DNA of 64,000 nucleotides, taken from Sphagnum magellanicum (Eukaryota > Streptophyta > Sphagnopsida > Sphagnales > Sphagnaceae). The stretch is taken from assembly GCA_021904315.1 (NCBI GenBank), contig CM038919.1:19750666-19814665 (forward strand), given 5' to 3'. A model generated the notes under the pieces. That model was not told where the DNA came from, did no database searches, and worked only from the letters and a program-made list of their open reading frames with translations. This document shows positions 1 to 12,689 of the stretch, in pieces (position 1 is the stretch's first letter; each line of letters opens with the position of its first letter). Made by a program: the position numbers and the translations under genes.

Positions 1-3000
1 TGGTGAGTTCAAACTAAAAACATATAAAATCATTTCATTTGACCCCAAACATCTTCTCTGCAATGTTGCACACCAAGTTGGGTTTCTCCCATTTAGCAAA
101 TATTGGCATGTTCTATTCCATCTATAGTCATCCTATAAACCCAATGGGGATATAGTTTTTATGGTGTTCCCATGGAGGGGAACACATTGCATCCCATGAC
201 GCCATTTGGGAGGCCTTTACTTCCATGGCCAGAAATATTGAGTTTTATGTTTCACGTGAACAAACACATGTCCTCTAATTGCCATCATTTACATATTTTC
301 ATTGGTGGATCAATATTACATGTTCTCATGAGTCTACATTATAACTAATGTCATCATTGTCAATCCCACTCAAGTTGATTTAGTTTCATAAACTACCATT
401 TCTCATGGAATGATTACAACAATAGCAATTCAAGCAAAGGACATGTTTTATTATGGTTAACACCTCAAGGATGTATTTCTCATTTTTGTCATAGAGATAT
501 TTGGGTGTTTTCACCAACATAACAAATTTTTTCATTGTTGTGTTAACATGGTCTGATCAACTAAGGGCACCAAAAGGGTAAAAGCATATTACAATGAACT
601 TTTCTAAATGACATAAAAGCAAAATTGTTGGGTTGAACACATACTATTATATAAAACCCATATATGCAAGTTGGAAATTCCAACAAAATGGACTTAGATA
701 AGTGAAACAAATATCTTTGCCTTACTTACTTTCAAATAATTACACCAAAAACATTAATTTTCAATGAAATATGGACTTTGCAATCGAGACCATCTTGGGG
801 TCACGATCCATTAAAAAAAATGTTATGGATTCATTATTTTTAATGGAATTGCAGATTTTTCCACAATTTTGGGACATGTTATAATCTCAAGGGTTATGAC
901 ACTTAGGAATAAAAAGTTTGAAAAATATGAAATACATGTGATGGACTTTATTATTCCTTATTGTGTGTAATAGAAGTAAAAAAAAATTCAAAGTCTGTCA
1001 CATATCCAAAAGGATGTTTTTCATGTTCAATAGTAAATAAAGGTGTTCAAAAAGGTTGAAAGTAGGGTACAACACCATTAACTTGGACATGGAAAAGATG
1101 TCAACTTTAACATTGTTTCAAGGTTTTTGTGGTTTTGTTCATTTTTTTACGTTTAAAAATACATTAGAAAAACTTCCAAAATGGACTTTGTAATGGCCAT
1201 TTTTGGTAGACCCTAATGTGCTTTCACCCAAAAGTTGTACATTGTTTGAATTGTACATATTTTATAAGCAAAGCATGTTCATAACTTTGTAAAAAAATTT
1301 AAGCCACCTCTATTTTGAAACAAGTCATTATTGCTAAGAAGGCCTTTTATAAGCTTGGTGTTTTTTTAAAAAATCCACCTCTTTCTTTTTCTAATTTGCT
1401 TCGTGCAAATGGTGTGGGGTTTAAAGCATAGGTTATTATTTTGCCTCCCTTTGGTAGGTTCTATCGTTTTCCTTTGTAGCCTTTGTTCGTGTGCTTTCAC
1501 TTTTGAATTTTTAAAATTTTTGATCATATTTCTTTTGAATTGGGGTTTTTTCTGTAATAGATTTTGATATGGATTCATTAATAAAGAGGTTATGTTTTAT
1601 AAAATTCCCATAAAACGGCATCACAAACATTTTAGGGCATGATTTGGCAATAATAGTCATGTGAAATATCTTTTTTCATAGGTTCATACTACTCCATACA
1701 TGGATATTGTCCATCTAAAACATGTATGAAGCACGTATAAGTAGGATGCAAGATTCTACATGTTGGTTTGTTGTAGTAATGATCAAAAAGACCATTCGCC
1801 AAAATTACAACTTTAAAAAAACACTTCCATTTTGATGTTTCCATACTATTTCATGAATCTACAATTTCCTAGTTAACCTTGTGCTGAATTTTCTTTGCAT
1901 TGATGAGTGACAAAATCTTAGAATTTCCCCAATCAACTTATCTAAGTATTTTTGCTTTGGCTTCCATGAATTTTGATTCATCTACAATTTTTGTCTTCCT
2001 TTTGTTCGTTTGAGATGGACCTATGTTATCATCACTTATATTTTTAACATTTGCATATGAGTATCAAATCCTCATCATTATTTTCTTTATAATTTCAAGC
2101 TTTTATTTCATTTTCTTGAAATATTTTTTCCTTGCATTATTTTCACTTTTATTGGGTTTGCATATGATCAAGAAGGCAAATTTATGCAATGGGTGCAAGG
2201 AATTCAAGTTACTTAAAACATCACATGGCAACATGGTTGCTAAAGCCACTACATTTGTTGGTAGTGGTGGTTGTTGAGGAATGTTGTATTCTTCATCAAA
2301 TTGGTGCAAGTCAACAACTCAGGGAAGTCACTTCCATGTAAAAAAAATTTATTTCAAATGGCATGCAAAAAATAAAGGGTGAAACTTATTGGAAATACAT
2401 ATAATTTATGGTTTATTTGAATGTAAATAGAACACCTATAACTCATTATGATAATATATTACAAATATATTTTATATATTTTATATATTTTATGATGTAC
2501 CTAGAATATTTCATTATTTTATAGCATACCAAAAAATACCCTTTTATTTCAAATGCTTCCTAAAATATACAAGGAGTGGCTTCCCCAAGGTTGATAATCA
2601 ATGGGTGTGAACAATGAAATCTCTTAAATACGAACTATTCACCATTGATGTACAACATCTTGATGATGATTTGCACCAATATTATGGTTCACACAAATTT
2701 AAAATGTAAGTTCAAATTTTATAGTTAAACCTATTACATACAATTCATGGATAGAGTTCTTTTGTTATTATGTTTTTATAAATATAGGTTTTGCACCTTT
2801 ACAAATAATGATGGTAATGGAGATAAAAATTGAAGGAGCAATCGCAATGAACTTGCAAGAAGTATGGAAGAAATGATGGTAGCAATAGAAGTTAAAGAAA
2901 GAAAAGGGGGAAAAAATGGGCAAAAAACAAAAGAAAGAAGATGTTTTGGCTTAACATTGAGATATTTGCTCATTTTTTGAAATTTTATGTAACACCAAAA

Positions 3001-3750
3001 ACAACTTAAAATGTTCATTTTCTTAGATTTAATGTTTGTTAACATTAGTTGTTAACACCAACACCATGTCACCTACCATTTTATTTTAAATGAACATTAG
3101 TTAACATATTGTGTGTGAATTATTGCATTTTTATCATGTTTTGGTTTCCAATGACCTTTTTGAATGAGGTTATGGAAGTTGTATGTACATGTAGAGTGTG
3201 TATGTGAAAGAAATCTTGGCATTTCCATGATTTCAAAATATTGTTCTTGTTAATTGAAAATTTATAGAGCATTGTCATTAGTTGATGTTATTAAAAAAAA
3301 AGCTTGGAGAAGCAAATTGAGGTCCAAAAAAATACTTCCATATTCTTTTTGTCTTTGAAAAAGAAAAAGGGACAAGTTGACTTTGATATAATATGTAACA
3401 AAGATGATGTTAATGATGATGAAAATTAATTGATTCAAATTTCGAGAATTTTCTAGATTTTGTGGTACACCATTTCCATTATTAAAGTAGAATGCCACCC
3501 AAACAAATCCTTTCTTCACCAAAACATTCATGGATGATTTGTTCAAAGAAGAGAAGGTCTTATGAAAATTGGCTCACATAAAACAAATGACCTTTTATTT
3601 TTGCAACAATGAAGTGCCATCGCAATATCTCTATTGATTTGCTCTATTGATTTGCATTACTTGAAATTAATTCACATGTGATCAAAGTTTATTGATATAT
3701 CATTGTTGGTTAAGAACAAGTGGTCCTTTCAATTTGTTTACATGTGATGC
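1..3750. other. AT-rich intergenic DNA, no gene seen
   Basis: AT-rich sequence with many homopolymer runs. Open frames are short (under about 95 codons), of biased composition (poly-F/L/I/K), and match no family I know. Nothing here supports a gene, RNA gene or bounded element. Old unrecognisable transposon remnants are likely but cannot be delimited by eye. Confidence 0.6.
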
Positions 3751-3759
3751 AATCTAATT

Positions 3760-5345
3760 TTGTGTTATTTATTTTCATATATGTTATCAAGGACAAATAC
3801 GAGGCCTTTTGACAAATTGAATAGATGGGTGATGTATGAATGGCTTACACACGATGGAAAGGTGAAACCAAAGTATAATTGTTTCATATATGAAGATATA
3901 ACCATTGTACATCAACACCACATGAAGGGTTTATTTCATCTACACTAAATGTTATGAAATTTTTTTGTGACATGCTTCGTGGAATGAAAGATGTAGGCCA
4001 ATTGTTGAGAGTTGGTATTTTACAACTTATTATCTTTGGATCTATCAATGCACATGTTTTGAAGGTGATGGAAGGTTAAAGGTTACAAGAAAATGGGTAC
4101 GATATTTTGTAAAATTTCAATTGTAGTGGAGTTATCAATGAGCTATAATGGCATGTGGAAAAAACTTCCATATGATTTGGAGAATGAAGGAAAATTCATG
4201 GTGTATAAGGTGGCCTATTTGGTGAAGGCCTATGACATACCTCTAATTTTAGTCATGAACAATGATCAAATAGGTATGGTCTTATTTAAATATTATGTAT
4301 GTGTCAACCACGAATATGAATAAACCCCTACTTTCCATAGATTTCCATCAAACGTATTAGTTTGATGATTGATTCAAAGGTGTTGTGGTAAACAATGATT
4401 TTGTTAAACTTCATATTAAACTAATTCTAAAGTTATTCATTGCATTGTTTGCATTAAGTATACATTTGATTTTAATGGCCAAGGATTGTACTTGAGAAAG
4501 AAAAGGTTCTAAACACATCAAGGTCATCAACATGAAATATAAACATTGAGTGACAATTTGTGTATCATTAGTAGCAAATGGCATTCTGCTACCTATGAAA
4601 ATCATCTTCATTAACAAAACTAAGTGATAATTACCAAAAAATCCACTAGCCAAGATTTCTCTTGATTATGGTTTCATCTCACAATGATTGAAAATCGTTG
4701 GTCAACAATTAAATCACGCCAATAGTTTGTGTGTCATGTTTTTTTTTCCTTACTATGAAAATCTAATTATGAAAATGGAGTTGCATAACAATCAAGAAAA
4801 TGATATGGCTTATTGATTGTTGGTCTATGCACAAGCTAAAAGTTTTTCTTTCTTAGATGAAAAAATGTATCCTTTCATTTGTGTATTGTCCATCCCAACA
4901 AATTGCACATAAAAGTTATAACATGTTGATGTCATTCTTCAAAGGCCATTGAAGTGTGGATTTACGACAAAGTTTAAACAATGTAGTCTATAACATCAAT
5001 TCAATGTTAGATAGAACATTTTGTTCCCAAGATTCAAGTTCATCTTTGAATAGGCACATTATGTGAACATCTATGCATGTGGTTTTGGGAGTCTTGACAA
5101 GTTGTCAGATCTTGTACAATCATGATCATAAAGGGTTGGGGAAAATGTGAATTATAAAGGGTATTTGATCTTGAATTTCAAAGAAAAACTATGGATGCAA
5201 ATGAGAACAATGTTCCTTTCATTATTATTGATGATATTTGTGAAGACACTAATGAGGAAGAAAAACATGACTTTGATGAGTTATTTGAAGACAATGCAAC
5301 TTAAACACGTGATGGCCAAATGTGTAAATGCTTTCCAAATTAGTT
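3760..5345 (+). pseudogene. Decayed DDE-superfamily transposase (pogo/Tigger/CENP-B-like type)
   Basis: Conceptual translation across several frames gives blocks that I recognise from plant DDE-superfamily endonuclease transposases. Near 4079-4130 is KVTRKWVRYFVKFQL followed by a stop and WSY. After a frameshift, 4159-4290 reads KLPYDLENEG, then KVAYLVKAYDIP, then VMNNDQIG, the equivalent of the VNxDQTG block carrying the first catalytic Asp. Around 4801-4960 is MIWLIDCWSMHKLKVFL, the LIDxWSxH block with the second Asp, followed by a degenerate stretch matching the family's VPANCTSKLQPADV region. An acidic C-terminal tail with IIIDDICED sits near 5222-5310. Stops and frame changes separate every block, so this is a dead copy. 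The 62-codon open stretch at 3760-3948 may be its N-terminal part, but that is weaker. No terminal inverted repeats were identified. Confidence 0.72.
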
Positions 5346-7020
5346 AGATTATTTTTGTTGAAGAGAGATTATATATCAAGGTTTTTCAACGCCTCCATTG
5401 AGAGTTTTTCAAACTTTTATTTTTTAATATGATTATTGTGTGAGCTTGAATTGCTACAATCATATTGGTGTATGAATATTGTTGAAGTGATTATAAACAA
5501 GTTTGTCACAATTGAAGTTTCAACTCAAATTTTGCAAATTGAAACTTGTTTTCATGAAAGAGGAATTTTTTCAAATTTCAACATACTAAGCCAAAAATTT
5601 CCTTAAATTTTCTAAACTTTAACATGAAATTTCTTAACAAATTACAAATTTCATTTAAAATTAATTAGTATCAATTATGACATCCACATAGGGTTAAAAA
5701 AATAAAGAGTTACTATGTAGATAAATAAGTAGATAAGGCATTTGATAATTACTAAAAAACTAGATACACATGAGTGGTTAGTAATTAGTACAAAACTAAT
5801 TATTATGCTTAAATATGAAGCATGAATACAATAGAAAAATGGTACCTATTCATCACACCAACTGGTGCATTGTTAGGTGTTGTTTATAATACAATCTAGT
5901 GTTGGCCAATTATTGAAATTTGATTTAGTTATCAAAAATCAATAACCAATTAGAAGGTTATCACAAAATATAATAACCTATCCAAATGGCCTACTTATCA
6001 TCTATGTAGGTTATCAATCCTTAGACACTTAATATTTTTATGATAGAAAACCCAAAAAATAAAGACAATTTTCATATTTTTACTTGTTTGTTAAAACCCT
6101 TATAATTAACTGGTTGATAACTAGTGATAACCATTGATTATTTGATAACCTAACTTTATGCATAATTGGTGATTATTATCCCCCAATTAGTGATAATTTA
6201 TGTGGCACCCAATTTTGTTTTGACATTGATATTGCTAACCTAATTGGCAATGTGGAAGCTGACCCTACACTACGGTATTGAGATTAATAAATAAGGCTAA
6301 ACACTTAAGAGAGACATTAAAGGAGACTGAAACTTCTAGGACCACCAATTTATGTTGGGACCACACCAAAATTGATGGTCCCAACATTGATTTTTCATAT
6401 AAATCTTTTTCAAATCATGTGCAATAAATGATGAATTTCAATGTTTGAAACCATCTTTCAAAAAAAAATTTGCTAACTAACTTTGCGGGATACACGGTCT
6501 TTAGAGGAGACACAACTTTGGAGGGTGAAACCAAGGGGCGCAAAAGCAAGGTGACTTCCAAAACAACTCTAATACTCAAGGACCTTGCCTGATAGGTTCA
6601 AAAGGAAGTGTATACCAGTTCAACACTCATTTTGGCAAATAGCCAACCAGCAATTGATGAAGGATCTTGTGTGAAATATTCAATGGAAAGGAAATTACTT
6701 GAGGGTGCACATTTGGTGTTTTAGGGATAGAAAGGAGGGCTACTACTGAATCTCCTCCCCACTAGTGCTATAACCAACAGATTGATTGATTGGGAGTTGC
6801 TAGCTAGAGAAGTGGGAATATCTAGAAAGGTGTGGGGGTTGGGGTTGCAGAAGGATTTGGTGGCCCCATTGGAAAACAATAATAACCGCCAGGACCAGTA
6901 CAACTTCTATTGTTTGGACTCAAAGTTTATAGGATCAAGTTTTTTTAGGGTTTTCCTCTTCAAATCCCAGGACTCAATTGAAAGTTTGTTATTGTAGTCA
7001 GTACAAAAGGACACCCTTGC
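5346..7020. other. Intergenic DNA, no gene seen
   Basis: AT-rich sequence. Repeated short motifs of the type ataacc / ggttat lie between about 5680 and 6180 on both strands, which suggests an old palindromic or tandem element whose ends I could not define. No convincing coding sequence. Confidence 0.5.
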
Positions 7021-7033
7021 TTGCTTGCTTTCT

Positions 7034-7062
<29 letters not shown>
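7021..7062. repeat. CTTG/CTTT microsatellite
   Basis: Several CTTG units run into a (CTTT)n tract. This simple repeat creates the S/F/L-rich and K/E-rich open frames around 6900-7225 on both strands, which are therefore not genes. Confidence 0.9.
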
Positions 7063-7066
<4 letters not shown>

Positions 7067-7127
7067 TTCCCTGACTGCCTTTTTGTACTGCCTGCTTCTT
7101 CTTTTTTTCTCCTTTTGGCTTGTTCAA

Positions 7128-7950
7128 GATTTGTCTGGTGCTGCCCCATACAACCCTTGGGTCCTGTTATGCTTGTTTTGGGTTTGTATTGGTGTTTTTA
7201 CAAGTCCAAAATATGCCTAAAATAGGTCCTTTGGGCCCTGTTATGCATGTTTTGGGTTTGTAATGGTGTTTTTACAAGTCCAAAATAGGCATAAAATAGG
7301 TCCAAAGTGTGTCTGGTGCTGCCCATATTTACGCCCTTTGGATCCTGTTACAGTAAACTCTCTCTAAACTAATACTATGTAAACTAATATTCTCTCTAAA
7401 CTAATATGCGGGCACAGGCCCGTGACGGGCCTCATACTTAATCTAATAATTCTCCATAAACTGATATTCAATATATTTTTTCGATCCCATAGCATTTTAT
7501 AAACTAATACATCATACATATGGCACAAAAAAGCGAAGGAGGGCATTCTGAGAGTACCCAGAGTGCAGCTTTCCACAACCTCACTTTCTGCCAAGATTTC
7601 GACCACTCATGTCATATGATTTTTTACGTGCTTCTTTGATCCTCCACAAAGCTCCACAAGGTTCTGTTACCTTCCCCAATGATCCATGACCTTCTACTAA
7701 CCTCCATGACCTTCCATGCTGCTTTGGCAGGTTCCGAAATGATTTTTGTTACCCCCCATATAATTTGTGTAAACTAATATCCTCCATAAACTAATATCTT
7801 CTGGCCGGTCCCAAGGATATTAGTTTAGAGAGAGTTTACTGTATGCATGTTTTGGACCGGATTTGTAATGGTGTCTTAAAAGTCCAAAAGATGCATAAAA
7901 TGGGGCCATAGTGTATCTGGGCATCATCCATCTTTTTTTCTGACAAACCA
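7128..7950 (+). repeat. Three tandem copies of a ~90-110-bp repeat, the third split by a MITE
   Basis: The first copy begins near 7128 (tttgtctggtgctgcccc). Each copy carries a CCTGTTATGC block, then a TTTTGGGTTTGTA block, then GTCCAAAATA with a following CATAAAAT-type stretch. The second copy starts near 7216. The third starts near 7337, is interrupted after gatcctgtta by the inserted element at 7351-7841, and resumes as tgcatgttttggaccgg to about 7950. Copies are diverged by substitutions and small indels, so the duplication is not recent. Confidence 0.75.
7351..7841. mobile_element. Pogo-type MITE (Tc1/mariner superfamily), 491 bp
   Basis: The ends are perfect terminal inverted repeats beginning CAGTAAACTCTCTC and ending GAGAGAGTTTACTG, extending inward through AAACTAATA / TATTAGTTT. 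The element is flanked on both sides by TA (7349-7350 and 7842-7843), the target-site duplication of Tc1/mariner elements. TIRs starting CAGT are typical of pogo-like members. Several further AAACTAATA motifs occur as subterminal repeats at both ends. There is no transposase, so it is non-autonomous; the decayed DDE transposase about 2 kb upstream is of a plausible type to mobilise such elements, but that link is inference. Confidence 0.88.
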
Positions 7951-10199
7951 AGGGCAGACAAGGGAAAAAAAAGAAGTGGGCAGAACTCTTTTGTACAGCC
8001 TACAATAACAGCCCATGTGCACATCTAATGTTGGGTGGGGGGGGAGGGGGCAGTTTTCTGTTGAGTTTGACACACCCCCCTATGCTGGAATGTCTGGCTC
8101 ACCCTTTTCTATTCTCCATGCAACCTATGATGGCTCATCAACCTTTGCCCCTTGGGAGATTCCTTTGGCAGTATTGAAGCCAATACGCCAAAGTTGAGCT
8201 TCTTTTCCTCTTTTGTGGTGAATTTGGAAAGGAATCAAGTTCCCCTATATATACCATCCCGTACCTTGGCAGCTTCAACACTAAATTATATTTATTTCAG
8301 AAATGTTGAAAATTTTCAAAAAAAAAAAAAGATTTCTAAACAACAATCTTTTTTGAAGGAATTTACAAAAAAAATAATTTTTTAATCTGTTTAAATACTC
8401 GTTGTCACATGGAATCTTCAATATAAAATAATTATTCAATAGTGAAATATTGAACTTGCCATGGTAATATAGTCATTGGTGAAAAATCCATAAGAGAATT
8501 CGGGTTACTTTCTTTCTCTCCAATTGGTAGAGTATGATTTGGGTTGGAATGGACCTCTCATGCTGATCTATCAAATCCTCTCAAAGTTGGATTTCTGTAG
8601 ATAAGTGATATATGTAAAATGATGTGTTCTTCTTAACTTCATTTGTTTCCAAATGCCCTAAAATGAGCTTTGAGATTGGTTTTTGAGGGAAATTTGCTAG
8701 CTCGTCGTAGCCATGGGAATCTATACCTTTGAACTTGTTTTCCTAGAAGTTGTGTGTCAACACTCAAGGTTTTACTACATTTTATGATTGACAATCACAA
8801 AAACAATCGTTTGACGACGTTTTGGTAACAATTCTTCTTGCCTTTTGGTCAATGTTTTGTGTCAAGAGGTGCTTAAGTTATATTGGCTAAAGCTGTTTTT
8901 ATGTGTTTAACACCTCTTTCTGTGCTCATCACCAAAATCAAGTTTGCAATCTAAATGAAATTCTTGACATTTTGAATTGGGTTGTGATAATTTGGACTTT
9001 TTTTGGGTTGTTGTTGGCCATTAGTTGATGTAGTTTGGTGAATCAGCTCCATTTTACATCATGTAATTGAGCACGAAGAGAATTGAAATGAAAAGAATCC
9101 ATTACAAAAAGAGGGAGAGGGGGGGGGGGGAGGATGTTTGGAAAAATGATTGCCATCAATCTCCAAAAAAAGGCAAAAATAACATGAAAAGAAATACATT
9201 TGTCATGTTAGGTTTTTGAAGACAAAAAGGAGTCTTCATTGCATGATGACCTCATCTTGGATTGTAGAATATTATTCTTGCAAATTAAATTGTGTCTATG
9301 GCCCCACCTTCAGTCAAATTTGTTGTTTGAATCACATGCAAATTCAACAACTCTCTCCAATTGTACCACAAAGACCCAACCAAATCAAGAGTGCCACTCA
9401 CTCAAACAAGCAAATTGTTGGTCCACTTACTTTGGTTACAATACATCTTTTGTTCAATTTGTTAATATAGAACCCCAAAAGTTTTTTTTTTTTTTTTCCT
9501 TTGTATCTTGTTTTTAATGGAAACAAGTCAAATGTTCAGTGGTTGTAATGACTTTCTAAATGCCAAACATGGTCTTCTTCATGCAAAATGTGTTGAAACT
9601 ATTATCATTGTGTTTTAAAAACTAAATTTGAACATTTTATACATGATATATCTTTAATCACACACAATCACCTTCTTTCTTTAGGCACTCATCATGCCTC
9701 CAACTAAAATTTTAGCATTTGAAAAAAGTTCACTTTGCATCCACTTTAATCCACTTTCATTTGAAAAAGCTCTAAACAATGAAAATGGTTTTCCTATTGC
9801 TGTGCAAAATTGTCATCCAAAAAAACAACCAACCGATGGATGGACGAGGTTCATTAAATGGACAATATATGGGTAAGGGAAAGGTTCTACATCAAATGGA
9901 CTAGAGAAAATTTCTTTTGTACCCAAAAGCATGTTGGGACTTGGGACAAACTATGGTGGTAGATGGTTCTACCAGTTTGGATACCTAACCCTAGCTTCAG
10001 AGATGGGTGTTGATGAGCATGGCCCAGATAGTTTTCTAGGATTTGGGAATGATTCATTTTTATTTTTTTGGGAAGAACTTCAAATTTTCCCTTGTCATTA
10101 GATTAGTTGATTAACCCCACATTGCACTTGGTCATGGTGTTGTATACTTAGTTGTTTGTTGGGGCTCCTTGACTCTTGTGTGTTCTTTTATGCCCGTGG
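7951..10199. other. Intergenic DNA, no gene seen
   Basis: AT-rich sequence with a G-run at 9120-9130 and a T-run near 9482-9497. Open frames are 60-92 codons, unlike any family I know, and lack convincing splice context. Nothing else could be supported. Confidence 0.5.
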
Positions 10200-10830
10200 G
10201 TTTGACAGATCTTAGCAAACCCAGAACAGACAGATTTCGTGGTTTCCCTCAAGGCTTCTGGCAAGACCACCACCGTGAACGATCATCCAACTGGTGCATT
10301 GGTGGGTTCTAGTTCACCAGCACAGCCCGCATGTCCCTGGCTGGGTTCAAGATTCAAAAGTTCAACTTCGGACGACGATCTTTACACCTTGGGAGTCGCA
10401 AAGCACTGGGGGCTTGATTGGTTCATACAAATGCTCATTGGCTACCTTCCAATATTTAGCTACTGGAACTTGTGATCCTCCAGCCGGAATGCTGCAGCTC
10501 AATTCACACTACTACTACCCATGCCACAAACAAACAACGATGGAACCTCCAATGGATCCAAAGCATGCTGTCTGTCAGGAGCTTTTTGCCCTGGGAACAA
10601 AAGGGTCACGGGTGAACCTACTTGTAAACAACAGAGGTGCAAGCAAGCAAACAGTGCTATCGCTGAGAAGCATTCAAATGGATGTTGGAGATTGTATTAA
10701 CATTCAGACACCCCACCCCCGCCCACTCCAAGGAAATTACATCCAAATTTCAACACCATCTGTGAAGCAGCAGAAAATTGTGCTCGGTCAGACTGCCATC
10801 TTCATCAAAGGTTGTTCCATGTAAGGTAAC
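10200..10830 (+). pseudogene. Unidentified coding-like patch, probably a broken gene fragment
   Basis: This stretch has higher GC and a more coding-like composition than its surroundings. One frame is open from about 10206 to 10475 (VSLKASGKTTTVNDHPTG near its start). A second frame is open to 10824 with a well-mixed composition (for example CSLATFQYLATGTCDPPAG). The two overlap in different frames, so a frameshift or an intron would be needed to join them. I do not recognise the protein, and I see no start context or splice pair that settles the structure. It may be an exon of a host gene, a captured gene fragment or retroelement debris. Confidence 0.3.
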
Positions 10831-12680
10831 GCCTGAGATTGCGGGCATTACCATACCAAAGCAAGGGCCCATGTGAGGTGGAGCTGAGGCGGTCCCAATT
10901 CTGATAATGCCCATGACAAAGGGAGTTACACAATGTAAAAAATCAATGATTTTAAATTCTTCTTCCTGTGATACCCAATGGGTTTCCAGCAAGTGCATTA
11001 AAATGGGATGTGAGTTCTTACATCTGAGGAGCATTCCTCCAAATGTATTACAAATCTTTTCAGAGTTTAACACTTACACGAGGCCAGTGTAAATATCTGC
11101 CAAATACACTTATGCAGCCCTGTGTAAATGTTTTGAGTTGTGGAAGTGTAAATACTAAAACTATTCATAGAGTCATAAAGTCACTCTGTTCTTTGTCCTC
11201 CTTTCACCCCCGAACCCTCCTTTCAGTGATAACCATAAAGGAAGGAAATTTTATTAAATCTGGGAATGAAATGCAGAAAGTCAGCATTTAATACACAAGT
11301 TCAAGACTAAGTTTATAGTAGCTTTCAAAATAGGAGGAGTGAAAATACATGCAGCAACAGTGAAGGCGCTAAAGAAAAAGGAAAGACAGGGTGAAACTCA
11401 GTTTACCGCAAAAACTGAGGTCCCCCACCCTTGAATGCTAATTTTTTTTTTGCGGGGTAGGTTTTGTTTTTTTTGAATTTTTCACCCTTTTTATGATCAC
11501 ATTCAGCGTTCTAGTGTTGTTTTCCTTTATTATATACCTTTAATGACCATACCTTCTTGCAAAGTCATATTAATTAATTGTGGGTACATATTTTGATGGT
11601 CTTTTTTTTTTGCAGTGGGCCATTTAGTTGACTTATCATTAAAAAAAACATTATGAAGTCTCCCCTCCTCAAGTATAAATCATATTTTTACATTTTTTTA
11701 CATCTATTTAATTTTACACATACACTTAGAGTGTAAGTCCCAAACCATTTACATGCACAACACTGGTTTTTACATTGGTAGAATTTTAATAGGACTTGTA
11801 TCCTTTTGTATTCCTTCTCATTTCCTCCTCACAATGGTTTTCTAAAACAACAATAAACTTTTAAACTAGTTTTGTGATGTCAAAAAGTGTGAGTTTTTCT
11901 CAAAAAGATTCCCAAGAAATACATTGTTGTTGTTACAATTTTTATGTGTAGGGTAAAGCTTCATGGTGGACCTAGGACAAGTCCAACAATGCATTTGTGG
12001 AAATGTCCTTCACTAGTGAACTTTACCCATAGTAGAGCACAATGTGAAATCGCATTTGGGATATGTCTTTCACTCGTGAGGTTTACTTGTAATAAAGCAC
12101 AAGGTGAGAGTTATCACGAACCTAAACATATGTAGCTGGGCAGGGTTCATATCAGTGTTGGGTGATTATTAAAACCAATGTTGTCCAGATATGAAGGCTA
12201 GATATGAAGTTTTGAGGTTTTGCCTAGGTTATCAATATGGCATTTTTAATTTAAAAATTGATAGAAGAATATGCATTAAAAAAGATTAGTAATACATTTG
12301 TAATAGTGGATTTATTTTTTTCAATTTTTTTCATTTGATGGATATGGATTTGTCAAAATTTTAGGATAATTACAAGATATGTACAAAGGTTAAGAAAAAA
12401 ATTTAGATGTTTGACACTAATTTTTGCAATCACACATTTGCTTTACAAGAACATATTTTTTTGCAAAACTAATAAACTTGTGGAAAAGTTGAACCCTGAT
12501 TCTTTAAAGAACTTTGCCCAATACAACACAAGCTTCTTACTCTAACCACACCCCACCTAAAACACAAAAACATCCAACCCCACACAACATGACTAAAAGT
12601 TATCATCCTTGTTGTCAATGAACTCCAAAAGTAAAATCAACACGAACACAAAGACTAAGTTTTTTCAAATTTCAAATTCC
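10831..12680. other. Intergenic DNA, no gene seen
   Basis: AT-rich DNA. Short motifs such as GTGTAAAT and TTTACAC recur between about 11040 and 11770 and may be old repeat debris. No open frame looks like a gene. Confidence 0.5.
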
Positions 12681-12689
12681 AACAATATT

